Below, one piece after another: positions 29,561-40,038 of a DNA stretch of 64,000 nt. The position numbers and the translations under genes are program-made. The notes under the pieces were generated by a model. That model was not told the DNA's origin and ran no database searches. It saw only the letters and a list, made by a program, of their open reading frames with translations. Positions within the stretch are counted from its first letter, which is position 1. The number at the start of each line of letters is the position of its first letter. The stretch comes from Allosaccharopolyspora coralli (GTDB lineage: Bacteria > Actinomycetota > Actinomycetes > Mycobacteriales > Pseudonocardiaceae), in contig NZ_CP045929.1 of NCBI RefSeq assembly GCF_009664835.1, forward strand, positions 1,922,001 through 1,986,000. Reading direction: 5' to 3'.

Positions 29561-30825
29561 CCCGGAACCCGGACGAGGACCACCCGACGAGCAAGCCTCG
29601 GGTGGTCCTCGGTGTCAGTGGCGGCATCGCGGCCTTCAAGGCGTGTGAGGTGCTGCGGCGGCTGACCGAGTCCGGCCACGACGTGCGGGTCGTGCCCACC
29701 GAGTCCGCGCTGGAGTTCGTCGGCGCCGCCACGTTCGAGGCGCTGTCCGGGCATCCGGTGCGCACCGGTGTCTTCACCGACGTCGAGGAGGTTCCGCACG
29801 TCCGGCTCGGGCAGGAGGCGGACCTCGTCGTCGTCGCTCCCGCCACTGCCGACCTCATGGCCCGCGCCGCGCACGGCATGGCCGACGACCTGCTCGCCTC
29901 GACGCTGCTGACGGCCCGGTGCCCGGTGCTGCTGGTGCCCGCGATGCACACCGAGATGTGGGAGCACCCGGCCACCCGGGCCAACGTCTCCCGGCTCCGG
30001 GAGCACGGCGTGGTCGTCGCCGAACCCGCGCGCGGCCGCCTCACCGGCGCCGACAGCGGCAAGGGCCGTATGCCGGAGCCCGCCGAGATCGTCGACCTGT
30101 CCCGGCTGCTGCTGGCGGAGGGGGCGGCGTTGCCGCACGATCTGTCCGGCAAGCGAGTGGTGGTCACCGCTGGCGGCACGCGCGAACCGCTGGACCCGGT
30201 GCGCTACCTCGGAAACCGCTCGTCCGGGCGACAGGGCTACGCGTTGGCCCGTGTCGCCGCCCACCGGGGAGCCGAGGTCACGCTCGTGGCCGCGCACTCC
30301 GCCGACCTCGTCGAACCGGCCGGGGTCCGGATGGTGCACGTGGGCACTGCGGACCAGCTGCGGGACGCCGTGCTCGAAGCATCCGACGGGGCGAATGTGC
30401 TGGTCATGGCCGCTGCGGTCGCCGATTTCCGGCCAGTGAGCCACGTCGATCACAAGATCAAGAAGACCGACCGGGACCCGGACGCGCTCGAACTCACGCG
30501 CAATCCCGACATCCTCGCCGACGTCATCGAGCAGCGCCGCGCAGGCAAGCTGGACACCGACGTCGTCGTCGGCTTCGCCGCCGAGACCGGCGACCCGGAC
30601 ACCACCGTCCTCGAACACGGTCGCGCCAAGCTCGAGCGCAAAGGCTGCGACCTGCTCGTGGTGAACACCGTCGGTGACGGACGCGCGTTCGAGGTCGAGG
30701 ACAACGACGGCTGGCTGCTGGCCGCCGACGGCGCCGAACTGCCCATCCCGCACGGGTCCAAGTCCCGGCTCGCGGCCAGGGTGTGGGACGCTGTCGCCGC
30801 GCGACTCGGCGGCAACGTAGGCTGA
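29557..30825 (+). CDS. coaBC: Bifunctional CoaBC (phosphopantothenoylcysteine synthase/decarboxylase)
   Basis: A 422-residue two-domain enzyme of coenzyme A synthesis. The CoaC flavin domain (residues about 8-190) shows [18 protein letters not shown] and PAMHTEMW (the PAMN-type loop). The CoaB domain (about 200-420) shows [26 protein letters not shown] start, [10 protein letters not shown] and [11 protein letters not shown]. It adds cysteine to phosphopantothenate with CTP, then decarboxylates. It overlaps rpoZ (GTGA). Confidence 0.96.
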   Translation: MTRNPDEDHPTSKPRVVLGVSGGIAAFKACEVLRRLTESGHDVRVVPTESALEFVGAATFEALSGHPVRTGVFTDVEEVPHVRLGQEADLVVVAPATADLMARAAHGMADDLLASTLLTARCPVLLVPAMHTEMWEHPATRANVSRLREHGVVVAEPARGRLTGADSGKGRMPEPAEIVDLSRLLLAEGAALPHDLSGKRVVVTAGGTREPLDPVRYLGNRSSGRQGYALARVAAHRGAEVTLVAAHSADLVEPAGVRMVHVGTADQLRDAVLEASDGANVLVMAAAVADFRPVSHVDHKIKKTDRDPDALELTRNPDILADVIEQRRAGKLDTDVVVGFAAETGDPDTTVLEHGRAKLERKGCDLLVVNTVGDGRAFEVEDNDGWLLAADGAELPIPHGSKSRLAARVWDAVAARLGGNVG

Positions 30826-30895
30826 ACGCGCAGGTCACTGCCCGAGTGCGGCGATGAGCGGCGTCGTCGCATCTCCCGGAGAGGACGTGGACCCA

Positions 30896-32104
30896 GTGAG
30901 CCAACAGGAACGCGGCGAGCGCAGACTGTTCACCAGTGAGTCGGTGACCGAGGGTCATCCCGACAAGATCTGCGACGCGATCAGCGACTCCGTGCTCGAC
31001 GCCTTGCTCGCGGAGGACCCGCGGAGCCGTGTCGCCGTCGAGACGCTCGTGACGACCGGCCAGGTCCACGTCGCCGGTGAGGTCACCACCTCCGCCTACG
31101 CCGACATTCCCACGATCGTGCGGGAGAAGATCCTGCAGATCGGGTACGACTCCTCGGCGAAGGGCTTCGACGGCAACTCGTGCGGCGTCAACATCGCCAT
31201 CGATGCACAGTCGCCGGACATCGCGCAAGGCGTCGACACCGGTTACGAGAGCCGCGTCGAAGGCGTGGACGACGAGATCGCCAAGCAGGGTGCCGGCGAC
31301 CAAGGCTTGATGTTCGGCTACGCGTGCGACGACACCGACGAGCTCATGCCGCTGCCGATCGCGCTCGCGCACCGGCTGTCGCGGCGGCTGGCGACCGTCC
31401 GCAAGAACGAGGTGGTGCCGTACCTGCGACCGGACGGCAAGACTCAGGTCACCATCGAGTACGCGGGAGACCAAGCGGTGCGGCTGGACACCGTGGTCGT
31501 CTCCAGCCAGCACTCCGACGACGTCGACCTGGCGACGCTCGACACGGACATTCGCGAGAAGGTCGTCGGCCCGGAGGTCGACGTGCTCGGTATCGACGCC
31601 GCCGAACTGCGACTGCTGGTCAACCCCACCGGCCGGTTCGTGGTGGGCGGGCCGATGGGCGACGCGGGGCTGACCGGCAGGAAGATCATCGTCGACACCT
31701 ACGGCGGCATGGCCCGGCACGGCGGCGGGGCGTTCTCGGGCAAGGACCCGTCGAAGGTCGACCGCTCGGCGGCCTACGCGGCGCGGTGGATCGCCAAGAA
31801 CGTGGTCGCCGCGGGGCTCGCCTCCCGGATCGAGGTGCAGGTCGCCTATGCGATCGGCGCCGCTGCTCCGGTCGGGCTGTTCGTGGAGACCTTCGGGACC
31901 GAGAACGTCGACCCGGCGAAGATCCAGAAGGCGATCAACGAGGTGTTCGACCTGCGTCCCGCCGCGATCATCCGCGACCTGGACCTGCTGCGGCCCATCT
32001 ACGCGCCGACGGCGGCCTACGGCCACTTCGGACGGTCCGATGTGGACCTTCCGTGGGAGCGCACCAACCGCGCCGACGCCCTCACCTCCGCCGCCAACCT
32101 CTGA
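30896..32104 (+). CDS. metK: S-adenosylmethionine synthetase
   Basis: A 402-residue MAT making AdoMet from ATP and methionine. Motifs: [29 protein letters not shown], and the P-loop-like [19 protein letters not shown]. The frame is open to 30854; GTG 30896 is preferred since it gives the family N-terminus and lies about 11 nt after CGGAGAGG. The 3' end converges with trmL, with a long palindrome between them. Confidence 0.95.
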   Translation: MSQQERGERRLFTSESVTEGHPDKICDAISDSVLDALLAEDPRSRVAVETLVTTGQVHVAGEVTTSAYADIPTIVREKILQIGYDSSAKGFDGNSCGVNIAIDAQSPDIAQGVDTGYESRVEGVDDEIAKQGAGDQGLMFGYACDDTDELMPLPIALAHRLSRRLATVRKNEVVPYLRPDGKTQVTIEYAGDQAVRLDTVVVSSQHSDDVDLATLDTDIREKVVGPEVDVLGIDAAELRLLVNPTGRFVVGGPMGDAGLTGRKIIVDTYGGMARHGGGAFSGKDPSKVDRSAAYAARWIAKNVVAAGLASRIEVQVAYAIGAAAPVGLFVETFGTENVDPAKIQKAINEVFDLRPAAIIRDLDLLRPIYAPTAAYGHFGRSDVDLPWERTNRADALTSAANL

Positions 32105-32314
32105 GAACTCCTTTCAGAAGGTTTTGCTCGGTGGGTTGGGTGGCGGAACTTCAGTGCCCTCCTCGCCGCGCGATCGGTCTCTTGAGTAGCCACCTACGCG
32201 GCGGAACCGCTGTCCTCGCGAGGAGGGCGCTGAGAACCCGCCGGTGGTCGGGTCGCGTATGTGGTGATCGCTCAGCGGCTCCGCCACTGACACGACATTC
32301 CGCAGGGACCTATC

Positions 32315-32369
32315 AGAGGCGAACGGCACTTTCGCCTCGTGTGGTGGGGCGAACGTGCCGTTCGCCTCT
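32315..32369. repeat. Family-2 long palindrome between convergent genes, copy 1
   Basis: AGAGGCGAACGGCAC (32315-32329) and its exact reverse complement (32355-32369) enclose further partly paired sequence (TTCGCC against GGGCGAA). A close relative lies at 47894-47940. Both lie between convergent genes, here metK and trmL, which suits a bidirectional terminator. Confidence 0.8.
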
Positions 32370-32379
32370 GGGTGGGAGT

Positions 32380-32841
32380 TCAGGGGGTGGCGAAGCCTTG
32401 TTGGCGCCAGGCCTCGAAAGTGGCGATGGCCGCGCTGTTCGCGACGTTCATGGATCGCGGCCCCGGCACCATCGGGATGCGGACCTGAGTACTCACCTGC
32501 CCTGCGTCGAGCACGTCGGCCGGGAGCCCCACGGATTCCGGCCCGAACAGCAACACGTCGCCCGGGTGATAGTCGACGGTGTCGTAGCGTCGTTCGGCGG
32601 AGACGGTGAACGCGATCACCCGCTCGGGTCGAATCGCCTCCCACGCCGCGTGCAGGTTCGGATGCACCCGCAGCACCGCGAGATCGTGGTAGTCGAGCCC
32701 GGCGCGGCGAAGTTTCGCGTCCTCGAGGTCGAACCCCAACGGTTCGACGAGGTGCAGCGTGGCCCCCGCGCACGCCACCATCCGGACGGCATTGCCGGTG
32801 TTGCCGGGAATCTCCGGGTGGTAGAAGACGATGTGGAACAC
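32380..32841 (-). CDS. trmL: tRNA (cytidine(34)-2'-O)-methyltransferase TrmL-like
   Basis: A 153-residue SPOUT methyltransferase, modifying the wobble base of certain leucine tRNAs in the family. The knot region shows LLFGPESVGLP and IPMVPGPRSMNVANSAAIA; the N-terminus MFHIVFYHPEIPGNTGNA is the family signature. The frame extends to 32919, but GTG 32841 is right after AGGAGGAGCGC and gives the normal length. It is divergent from priA with a 76-bp shared promoter region. Confidence 0.9.
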   Translation of the reverse strand: MFHIVFYHPEIPGNTGNAVRMVACAGATLHLVEPLGFDLEDAKLRRAGLDYHDLAVLRVHPNLHAAWEAIRPERVIAFTVSAERRYDTVDYHPGDVLLFGPESVGLPADVLDAGQVSTQVRIPMVPGPRSMNVANSAAIATFEAWRQQGFATP

Positions 32842-32917
32842 GCGCTCCTCCTGCTCTGCTCGCTCGGCGATGCTACCGACCGGCTCGCGCGGGGAACGTT
32901 CTGGTAGAGAAGGGGTC

Positions 32918-34933
32918 ATGGCGAGCGGAACAGGCGCGAAGGCGGCACCGAAAGTCGCTGCCGCGTCGCTGCCGATCGCTCGGGTCGCGGTGGACGTCTC
33001 ACCACCGCACCTGGACCGGCCGTTCGATTACCTGGTGCCCGAGCGTCTCGCCGAGCAGGCCGTGCCGGGCGTGCGGGTGCGGGTGCGGTTCAACGGCAAA
33101 CTCACGGACGGGTTCCTGCTGGAACGCAGAGCCGAGTCGGACTTCACCGGGAGACTGGCCTGGCTCGAGCGGGTGGTCTCTTCGGAGCCGGTGCTCTGTC
33201 CGGAGCTGCTCGACCTGTCCCGTTCGGTCGCGGCGCGGTACGGCGGGACACTGAGCGACGTGCTGCGGCTGGTCATCCCACCGAGACACGCGCGTGCGGA
33301 GAAGCGTGCCACCGCCGCGAGCGCTGAACCACCGACGCGACCCCCGAGCAAGGCATGGGCGCGGTACCGGCACGGCGGGGCGCTGCTCGACGCCGTCCAC
33401 GAAGAACGAGTCGCGCGGGCCGTGTGGCAGGCGCTGCCCGGAGAGCAGTGGCCGCATCGGCTCGCGGAAGCCGCTGCCGCCGCCGCGTCCGCGGGGCGCG
33501 GCGCACTGTTGGTCGTGCCCGATCACCGTGACGTTCAGCGCGTGCAGAGTGCCTGTGCGGAGGTGATGGGCGAAGAGCACGTCGTGGCGCTGTCGGCGGA
33601 TCTCGGCCCGGAGGAGCGCTACCGGCGTTGGCTCGCGGTGTTCCGGGGAACCGTGCGCGTCGTCGTGGGCACTCGGGCCGCGATGTTCGCTCCGGTGCGC
33701 GATCTCGGGCTGGTCGCCGTGTGGGACGACGGCGACGAGCTGCACTCCTACCCGGTGGCGCCGTACCCGCACGCGCGTGACGTGCTCACCCACCGCGCGC
33801 ACGCGACGGGCGCTTCGCTGCTGGTGGGCGGGTTCGTCCGAACCGCAGAGGCGGCACTGCTCGTCGAGTCCGGCTGGGCGCAGGAGGTCGTCGCTGCGCG
33901 GGAGACGGTGCGTGCCGCCGCGCCACGGGTGACAGCGATCGGTGAGGACGACGTCCAGCTGGCCCGGGACCCGGCCGCGCGTGCGGCCCGGTTGCCGTCG
34001 GTGGCGTTCGAGGCGGCCAGGGCGGCGCTCGGTGCGGGCGCACCGGTGCTCGTGCAGGTGCCGCGTCGCGGCTACGTCCCCGCGTTGGCCTGCGGCGACT
34101 GTCGGGAGCGGGCACGGTGCCGACGTTGCTCGGGGCCGCTCGCCCTTCCCGGAGCAACGAGCGAGGGTGGCGCACAACCGGCGGCCTGTCGGTGGTGTGG
34201 CGCTGCCGAAGCGGGCTTCCGTTGCCCCTCGTGCGGGTCACGCAGGCTCCGTGCGATCACGATCGGTGCCGCGCGGACCGCCGAGGAACTCGGGCGCTCG
34301 TTCCGTCAGGTACCCGTGCGCACCTCCGGCGGCGGGGACGTGCTCGCGTCCGTGCCGAGTGGCCCGTCCCTGGTCGTCTCCACTCCGGGTGCCGAGCCGA
34401 CCGTCGACGGCGGATACGGCGCGGCGCTGCTGCTCGACGGTCGCACGCTGTTGGCGCGGCCGGAGCTCCGCGCCGCCGAGGAGGCACTGCGGTTGTGGTT
34501 CGCGGCAGCGTCGATGGTGCGCCCTGCTCAGGACGGTGGACGGGTCGTCGTCATGGCCGACTCGTCGCTGCAACCGGTGCAGGCGCTGGTCCGGTGGGAT
34601 CCGGCCTGGTTCGGGGCGATGGAGCTCGCCGGTCGCGAGGAGCTCGGCTTTCCCCCGGCCAAGCGGGTCGCCGCGGTCGACGGTGCGCCGGATGCCGTGG
34701 ACGGGTTTCTCGACGTGCTGCGACTGCCGGAGACTGGGGAGGTGCTGGGGCCCGTGCCGCTCGGCGAGGGGGACGACGAGGACGGCTCCGAGCGGGAACG
34801 GGCGTTGATCCGTTCCGACCGAGTCGAGGGCCGGGCGCTGGCTGCCGCGTTGCACGAGGCGGCAGCCGTGCGCGGCACCCGCAAGGAGACGGAGCGGGTG
34901 CGTGTCCGGGTGGATCCGCTCGACATGGTCTGA
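32918..34933 (+). CDS. priA: PriA-like primosomal protein N', helicase motifs degenerate
   Basis: A 671-residue PriA homologue. The N-terminal DNA-binding domain has DVSPPHLDRPFDYLVPE and VRVRFNGK. The expected Walker A (GxTGSGKT) is replaced by LPGEQWPHRLAEA, and the DEEH box by WDDGDE, so ATPase/helicase activity is unlikely. Zinc-site cysteines remain (CGDCRERARCRRC, CRWCG, CPSC). This is the known state of actinobacterial PriA-like proteins, which may only load the primosome. ATG 32918 follows GAGAAGGGG. It belongs to the block conserved with M. tuberculosis Rv1402. Confidence 0.88.
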   Translation: MASGTGAKAAPKVAAASLPIARVAVDVSPPHLDRPFDYLVPERLAEQAVPGVRVRVRFNGKLTDGFLLERRAESDFTGRLAWLERVVSSEPVLCPELLDLSRSVAARYGGTLSDVLRLVIPPRHARAEKRATAASAEPPTRPPSKAWARYRHGGALLDAVHEERVARAVWQALPGEQWPHRLAEAAAAAASAGRGALLVVPDHRDVQRVQSACAEVMGEEHVVALSADLGPEERYRRWLAVFRGTVRVVVGTRAAMFAPVRDLGLVAVWDDGDELHSYPVAPYPHARDVLTHRAHATGASLLVGGFVRTAEAALLVESGWAQEVVAARETVRAAAPRVTAIGEDDVQLARDPAARAARLPSVAFEAARAALGAGAPVLVQVPRRGYVPALACGDCRERARCRRCSGPLALPGATSEGGAQPAACRWCGAAEAGFRCPSCGSRRLRAITIGAARTAEELGRSFRQVPVRTSGGGDVLASVPSGPSLVVSTPGAEPTVDGGYGAALLLDGRTLLARPELRAAEEALRLWFAAASMVRPAQDGGRVVVMADSSLQPVQALVRWDPAWFGAMELAGREELGFPPAKRVAAVDGAPDAVDGFLDVLRLPETGEVLGPVPLGEGDDEDGSERERALIRSDRVEGRALAAALHEAAAVRGTRKETERVRVRVDPLDMV

Positions 34934-35208
34934 GCCGAGGGGGCATTCGGGAACTGGGCACGGTGAGGCTCCGGCGTTCGGAGTTCGTGTCCGGCAAGGC
35001 CGGGGGTTCTCGCCACGTACTCAAGAGGGGCCCAACGCCGCGAGGCGCGAACTGGGGGCGGCGGTACCGGACCACCTACCCAATTTCCACAGTGCCTTCT
35101 GACTCGTCGGGTCCGCGTTCACCCCGCACGTGTTGTCCCGAGAAGCCGATCAGGGCACGCTGTGCGGTATGCGCGAGCGGCACACGCTCGCAGAAGGTGG
35201 GGTGTGTC

Positions 35209-37005
35209 GTGGGCAAGCGGATCCGGTTCGCTGTCGCAGTGTTCGCGCCGATCGCGCTCATCGCGTCGACGGCACACGCGGCCGGCGCGGAGTCACCGCC
35301 GCCGAAAAAGGTGCCCGAGGCGATAGGTCTGGGCGGCGCCGTCTCCAGTGTGGACCTCGATGCGACGAACGCGGGGATCGAGGTGCTGCGACGCGGCGGG
35401 AACGCCACCGACGCGGCCGTCGCGGTCGCCGCCGCGCTGGGCGTCACGGAACCGTACTCCGGAGGCATCGGCGGCGGAGGCTACTTCGTCCACTACGACG
35501 CCCAGACCGGAGAAGTGTCCACACTCGACGGCCGCGAGACGGCACCGGCCTCCGCCGACCGGAGCCTGTTCCTCGACAACGGTGCGGAGATTCCGTTCGA
35601 CGAAGCGGTCACCAGCGGGCTCAGCGTCGGCACGCCCGGGCTCCCGCGAACCTTCGAACAAGCACTCGACCGTTGGGGCACGCGCGAGCTCGACACCGTC
35701 CTCGAACCCGCGGTGGAGCTCGCCCGCGAGGGTTTCCGGGTGGACGAGCACTTCCGCGAGCAGACCGCGCAGAACGAGGAGCGGTTCGCCGCGTTCCCCG
35801 CGACTCGTGAGTTGTTTCTCCCCGGCGGGCAGCCGCCGGAGGTGGGATCGACGCTGCGCAACCCGGACCTCGCCGAGACCTACGAGACGCTCGGCGACAA
35901 CGGCGTGGACGCGTTCTACCAGGACGAGATCGCCCGCGACGTGGTGGAGACGGTGCAGAACCCGCCCGTGGAACCGGAGTCGGACCTGCGAGTGCGGTCC
36001 GGGGACCTGCGCACCGAGGACCTCGAGAGCTACGAGGCGATCGAGCGGGAACCCACGCATGTGCGCTACCGCGGTCTCGACGTGTACGGGATGGCGCCGT
36101 CGAGCTCGGGTGGCACGACCGTCGGGCAGGCGCTGAACATGCTCGAGAACACCGATCTCTCGCAGGTGGACTCGGCCGAGTACCTGCACCGGTTCCTGGA
36201 GGCGAGCAAGGTCGGCTTCGCCGACCGCAACCGGTGGGTCGGCGACCCGGAGCAGGTCGACGTGCCCACCGAGGGGCTGCTGAGCCAGGAGTTCGCCGAC
36301 TCACGGGAATGCCTGATCAAGCCGGACGCCACCCTGCCGACACCGGTCGCAGCGGGTGATCCGCGCGCTCCCGGCGGCGAGTGCGAGCCCGAAACTTCCG
36401 ACGCGCGCACTCCACGAGAGGGTCCGCACACCACCCATCTCAACGTCGCCGACGCGACCGGGGACGTGGTGTCCTTCACGATCACCATCGAGCAGACCGG
36501 CGGCAGCGGCATGGTGGTGCCCGGCCGAGGGTTTCTGCTGAACAACGAGCTGACAGACTTCTCGTTCACCCCGACCACCCCGGGTGAGCCGGACCCGAAC
36601 CTGCCGGGGCCGAGCAAGCGCCCGCGCAGCTCCATGAGTCCGACGCTCGTGCTCGACGGTGGCGAGCCGATGCTGTCGGTCGGTACGCCGGGTGGATCGA
36701 CGATCATCACGACCGTGCTGCAGGTCCTCACCGCACGTCTGGACCGGGGCCTGCCGCTCGTGGACGCGATCGCCGAACCCCGAGCCTCGCAACGGAACAC
36801 CGCGCAGACCCGGGCCGAGCCGGAGTTCACCGCACGACCGGAAACGGTTCGGTTGCAGGAACTCGGCCACGTCTTCGACACCGGCGACGGTGAGATCGGC
36901 AACGCCTCCGGCCTGGAGCGGCTCCCGGACGGGCGGTGGGTCGCCGCGGCCGAAACCACTCGCGGCGGGGGTGGCTCCGCGGCGGTGGTGATCCCGGCGG
37001 GGTGA
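35209..37005 (+). CDS. ggt: Gamma-glutamyltransferase (secreted)
   Basis: A 598-residue Ntn-hydrolase of the gamma-glutamyltranspeptidase family, cleaving glutathione and other gamma-glutamyl compounds outside the cell. A signal peptide is clear (MGKRIRFAVAVFAPIALIAS then AHA-AGA). Self-cleavage should occur before the Thr in GPHTTHLNVAD; GGSGMVVPGRGFLLNNELTDFS and STIITTVLQV follow in the small chain. GTG 35206 or 35209 both fit after GAAGGTGGGG; the longer open frame is a read-through into priA and is not real. It stands alone, with a family-1 palindrome 10 bp downstream. Confidence 0.9.
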   Translation: MGKRIRFAVAVFAPIALIASTAHAAGAESPPPKKVPEAIGLGGAVSSVDLDATNAGIEVLRRGGNATDAAVAVAAALGVTEPYSGGIGGGGYFVHYDAQTGEVSTLDGRETAPASADRSLFLDNGAEIPFDEAVTSGLSVGTPGLPRTFEQALDRWGTRELDTVLEPAVELAREGFRVDEHFREQTAQNEERFAAFPATRELFLPGGQPPEVGSTLRNPDLAETYETLGDNGVDAFYQDEIARDVVETVQNPPVEPESDLRVRSGDLRTEDLESYEAIEREPTHVRYRGLDVYGMAPSSSGGTTVGQALNMLENTDLSQVDSAEYLHRFLEASKVGFADRNRWVGDPEQVDVPTEGLLSQEFADSRECLIKPDATLPTPVAAGDPRAPGGECEPETSDARTPREGPHTTHLNVADATGDVVSFTITIEQTGGSGMVVPGRGFLLNNELTDFSFTPTTPGEPDPNLPGPSKRPRSSMSPTLVLDGGEPMLSVGTPGGSTIITTVLQVLTARLDRGLPLVDAIAEPRASQRNTAQTRAEPEFTARPETVRLQELGHVFDTGDGEIGNASGLERLPDGRWVAAAETTRGGGGSAAVVIPAG

Positions 37006-37014
37006 GCCGACGCA

Positions 37015-37057
37015 GCGTGAGCCTTTTTGGTGCCTATGACCACCAAAAAGACTCACG
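37015..37057. repeat. Family-1 palindrome, copy 3
   Basis: Same element as at 931 and 27864, here with GCGTGAGCCTTTTTGG and CCAAAAAGACTCACGC arms (one mismatch) and a changed centre. It lies 10 bp after the ggt stop and before the def promoter. Confidence 0.8.
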
Positions 37058-37079
37058 CGGGCTTTGGGGCACTCCCGCC

Positions 37080-37107
37080 GTCGACACCGCTGCGCCCCCA
37101 CTAGACT
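37080..37107 (+). promoter_or_regulatory. Possible promoter of def-fmt-rsmB
   Basis: GTCGAC (37080-37085) and the strong -10 TAGACT (37102-37107) with a 16-bp spacer, 36 bp before the def GTG. Confidence 0.4.
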
Positions 37108-37142
37108 GGCCGCCGCACCACCGTCGCCACAGGGGAGAACGC

Positions 37143-37688
37143 GTGACCGTCCAGCCGATCAGACTGTTCGGCGATCCCGTGCTGCGGACACCCGCCACCG
37201 AGGTCGTCGACTTCGACAAGGAGCTGCGCACCCTGGTCTCCGACCTGTGGGACACCATGGAGCAGCAGGGCGGTGCCGGACTCGCCGCGCCGCAGCTCGG
37301 CGTGGGACTGCGCGTGTTCACGTATCACTGCGACGGTGTCGGCGGACACGTGGTGAACCCGACGTGGACGGTGATCGGCGACGAGACGCAGTACGGGCAG
37401 GAAGGCTGCCTGTCAATTCCGGGTGTCTCCCGAGACTGCACGCGTCACCGCAACGTCGTCGCGCGAGGCTGGAACATGCACGGTGAGCCGATCGAGATCG
37501 AAGGCAGCGACCTGCTCGCCCGCTGCATCCAGCACGAGACCGACCACCTCGACGGGGTGCTGTTCCTGGACCGGCTCGACGAACAGACCCGCAAGGACGC
37601 GATGCGGGAGATCCGCGGCGCCTCGTGGTTCGAGGGGGCCGCACCGGTGATCAAGCAGAACCCGCATCCGCTGTTCGGGGCGCGCTGA
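37143..37688 (+). CDS. def: Peptide deformylase
   Basis: A 181-residue metal-dependent deformylase removing formyl from new protein N-termini. All three motifs are present: [19 protein letters not shown] and QHETDHLDG (Cys and two His as metal ligands, Glu as base). GTG 37143 follows GGGGAGAAC. It is coupled to fmt by a 1-bp overlap, joining formylation and deformylation. Confidence 0.96.
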   Translation: MTVQPIRLFGDPVLRTPATEVVDFDKELRTLVSDLWDTMEQQGGAGLAAPQLGVGLRVFTYHCDGVGGHVVNPTWTVIGDETQYGQEGCLSIPGVSRDCTRHRNVVARGWNMHGEPIEIEGSDLLARCIQHETDHLDGVLFLDRLDEQTRKDAMREIRGASWFEGAAPVIKQNPHPLFGAR

Positions 37689-38617
37689 TGCGGCTGGTCT
37701 TCGCAGGCACGCCCGAAGCGGCGGTGCCCACACTTCGAGCGTTGATCGATTCCGCCGACCACGAGGTCGTGGCGGTCGTGACCCGGCCGGACGCGCCGTC
37801 GGGTCGGGGCAGGACGGTGCATCGCTCGCCGGTGGCCGCGCTAGCCGACGAGCACGGCATCGAGGTGCTCACCCCACAACGCGCCACGGATGCGGACTTC
37901 GTGGAGCGTCTGAAGGAGCTGGAACCGGAGTGCTGCCCGGTGGTGGCATACGGCGCGCTGCTCACCCAGGACGTGCTCGACATCCCCGGGTACGGGTGGA
38001 TCAACCTGCACTTCTCGCTACTGCCCGCGTGGCGGGGCGCCGCGCCGGTGCAGGCGGCGATCCAGCATGGCGACGAGATCACCGGAGCGAGCACGTTCCG
38101 GATCGTGCGTGAGCTCGACGCCGGACCGGTCTTCGGTGTCGTGACCGACGAGATTCGCGGCACCGACACCGCGGGTGAATTGTTGGAGCGGTTGGCCGTC
38201 TCCGGGGCCGAGCTGATGCTCGCCACGCTCGACGGCGTGCAGCACGGCACCGTGCACGCGGAACCGCAGCCTACGGACGGGGTGAGTTACGCGCCGAAGG
38301 TGTCCGTCGACGACGCCAAGGTCGATTTCGCGGTGTCCGCGCAGGCGGTCGACCGGCTGGTCCGAGCGACGACTCCCGATCCCGGAGCGTGGTCCTGGTT
38401 CCGGGAGGAACGGGTCAAGCTCGGCCCGGTCACGCCGGTCGTGGAGGCGGACCCGCTGGATCCGGGCGAGGTGCGTGTCGAGAAGCGCCGGGTGCTCGTC
38501 GGGACGGCCACCGTGCCGGTGCGGCTCGGTGACGTGCAGGCTCAGGGCAAGAAGCGGATGGCGGCGACCGACTGGGCGCGCGGCACCCGGATCGAGGCGG
38601 GGGAGCGAGTGCGATGA
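37688..38617 (+). CDS. fmt: Methionyl-tRNA formyltransferase
   Basis: A 309-residue enzyme formylating initiator Met-tRNA with 10-formyl-THF. N-terminal [12 protein letters not shown] and the catalytic [16 protein letters not shown] (with Asn-His-Asp type residues; here INLHFSLLP) mark the hydrolase-like fold; the C-terminal OB domain binds tRNA. The ATG overlaps the def stop, and the stop overlaps the rsmB start (ATGA). Confidence 0.95.
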   Translation: MRLVFAGTPEAAVPTLRALIDSADHEVVAVVTRPDAPSGRGRTVHRSPVAALADEHGIEVLTPQRATDADFVERLKELEPECCPVVAYGALLTQDVLDIPGYGWINLHFSLLPAWRGAAPVQAAIQHGDEITGASTFRIVRELDAGPVFGVVTDEIRGTDTAGELLERLAVSGAELMLATLDGVQHGTVHAEPQPTDGVSYAPKVSVDDAKVDFAVSAQAVDRLVRATTPDPGAWSWFREERVKLGPVTPVVEADPLDPGEVRVEKRRVLVGTATVPVRLGDVQAQGKKRMAATDWARGTRIEAGERVR

Positions 38618-40035
38618 ACGAGAGGCGAACGCGCAAGCCGTCGGGTGGCGGAAACCGACGCCCGCCACAAAAACGCAAGGGCCCGCAGCGTCCGCCCGCC
38701 GAGGACCCCGCGCGGATGGCGGCGTGGGACGTCCTGCGCGCTGTTCGGGAACGGGACGCCTACGCGAACCTGGCCTTGCCGTCACTGCTGTCGCAGCGGC
38801 GGATCACGGGACGAGACGCGGCGCTGGCGACCGAGCTCACCTACGGCACCTGCCGTGCGCGCGGACTGCTCGACGCGATCATCGGCGAGTGCAGCGATCG
38901 TGCTCTCTCCGACGTGGACCCCGACCTGCTCGACGTGTTGCGGCTCGGGGCGTATCAGATTCTGCGCACCCGAATTCCCCCGCACGCCTCTGTCGCCTCC
39001 ACAGTAGACCTGGTGCGCGGAGAGGGCGGATCGCATCTCGCGGGCTTCGCGAACGCCGTGCTGCGACGGATCAGTGAACGCGACGAGCAGCAGTGGATCG
39101 AGAAGGTGGCGCCGCCCGTCGAGGACGACCCCGTGGGACATCTCGCGCTGCGTCACGCGCACCCGCGTTGGATCGCGCAGGCGTTCGCGGACGCACTCGG
39201 GTCCACTGGGGACGAACTCGCCGACGCGCTGGCCGCCGACGACGCGCGGCCGGACGTGCACCTTCTCGCACGACCGGGCGAGATCAGCGCGGACGAACTC
39301 GCCGCGATCACCGGCGGTGAGCCCGCGCCGTACTCGCCGTACGGGGTGCGTCTCGATCCCGGTACCGGGGATCCCGGCGAGCTCGAACCGGTGCGCGAGG
39401 GTTTCGCCGTCGTGCAGGACGAGGGCAGCCAACTCGCCGCGCTCGCCGTGACCCGGCCCCAGGTGGAGGGCTCGGATCTTCGATGGCTCGACCTGTGCGC
39501 CGGTCCCGGCGGCAAGGCGAACCTGCTCGGCGCACTGCTCACTGTGGACGGCGGCACGCTCGACGCCGTCGAACAGGCGCCGCACCGGGCCGATCTTGTG
39601 CGCCGTGCCACAGAGGGTCTGTCGGTTCGAGTGCGCGTCGACGACGGCAGGGAGCCCGACCTGGAGCCGGGATACGACCGCGTGCTCGTCGACGCTCCGT
39701 GCACCGGGCTCGGTGCGCTGCGCAGGCGCCCCGAAGCGCGCTGGCGGCGCCAGCCGTCCGATCTCGCCGAGCTCGGCCGTCTGCAACGCACCCTCCTGCT
39801 CTCGGCGGTGGAACTCACCCGCCCGGGCGGTGTCGTCGGGTATGTCGTGTGCTCGCCGCACGTGTCCGAGACCGAGGGCGTGGTCGCCGACGTCGTGCGC
39901 CGCACCGGGGTCCGGCAACTGGACGCGCGAGAGGCGTTCCCGGACGTTCCCGACCTCGGCGCCGGTCCCTCGGTGCAGCTGTGGCCGCACCGGCACGGCA
40001 CCGACGCCATGTTCTGCGCGCTGTTCCGGGTGTAG
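38614..40035 (+). CDS. rsmB: 16S rRNA (cytosine(967)-C5)-methyltransferase
   Basis: A 473-residue RsmB/Sun protein. The N-terminal NusB-like RNA-binding domain (about residues 30-170) contains [13 protein letters not shown]. The Rossmann methyltransferase domain has [18 protein letters not shown] (AdoMet site) and two catalytic cysteines in [16 protein letters not shown] and [15 protein letters not shown] basic Pro-rich tail of about 30 residues leads the protein. It overlaps fmt by 4 nt. Confidence 0.95.
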   Translation: MNERRTRKPSGGGNRRPPQKRKGPQRPPAEDPARMAAWDVLRAVRERDAYANLALPSLLSQRRITGRDAALATELTYGTCRARGLLDAIIGECSDRALSDVDPDLLDVLRLGAYQILRTRIPPHASVASTVDLVRGEGGSHLAGFANAVLRRISERDEQQWIEKVAPPVEDDPVGHLALRHAHPRWIAQAFADALGSTGDELADALAADDARPDVHLLARPGEISADELAAITGGEPAPYSPYGVRLDPGTGDPGELEPVREGFAVVQDEGSQLAALAVTRPQVEGSDLRWLDLCAGPGGKANLLGALLTVDGGTLDAVEQAPHRADLVRRATEGLSVRVRVDDGREPDLEPGYDRVLVDAPCTGLGALRRRPEARWRRQPSDLAELGRLQRTLLLSAVELTRPGGVVGYVVCSPHVSETEGVVADVVRRTGVRQLDAREAFPDVPDLGAGPSVQLWPHRHGTDAMFCALFRV

Positions 40036-40038
40036 TCG

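Noticed and set aside
34117..35208. Long N-terminal extension of the ggt frame back into priA
   Set aside because: The extension is out-of-frame priA sequence; a signal peptide and ribosome binding site mark the true start near 35209.
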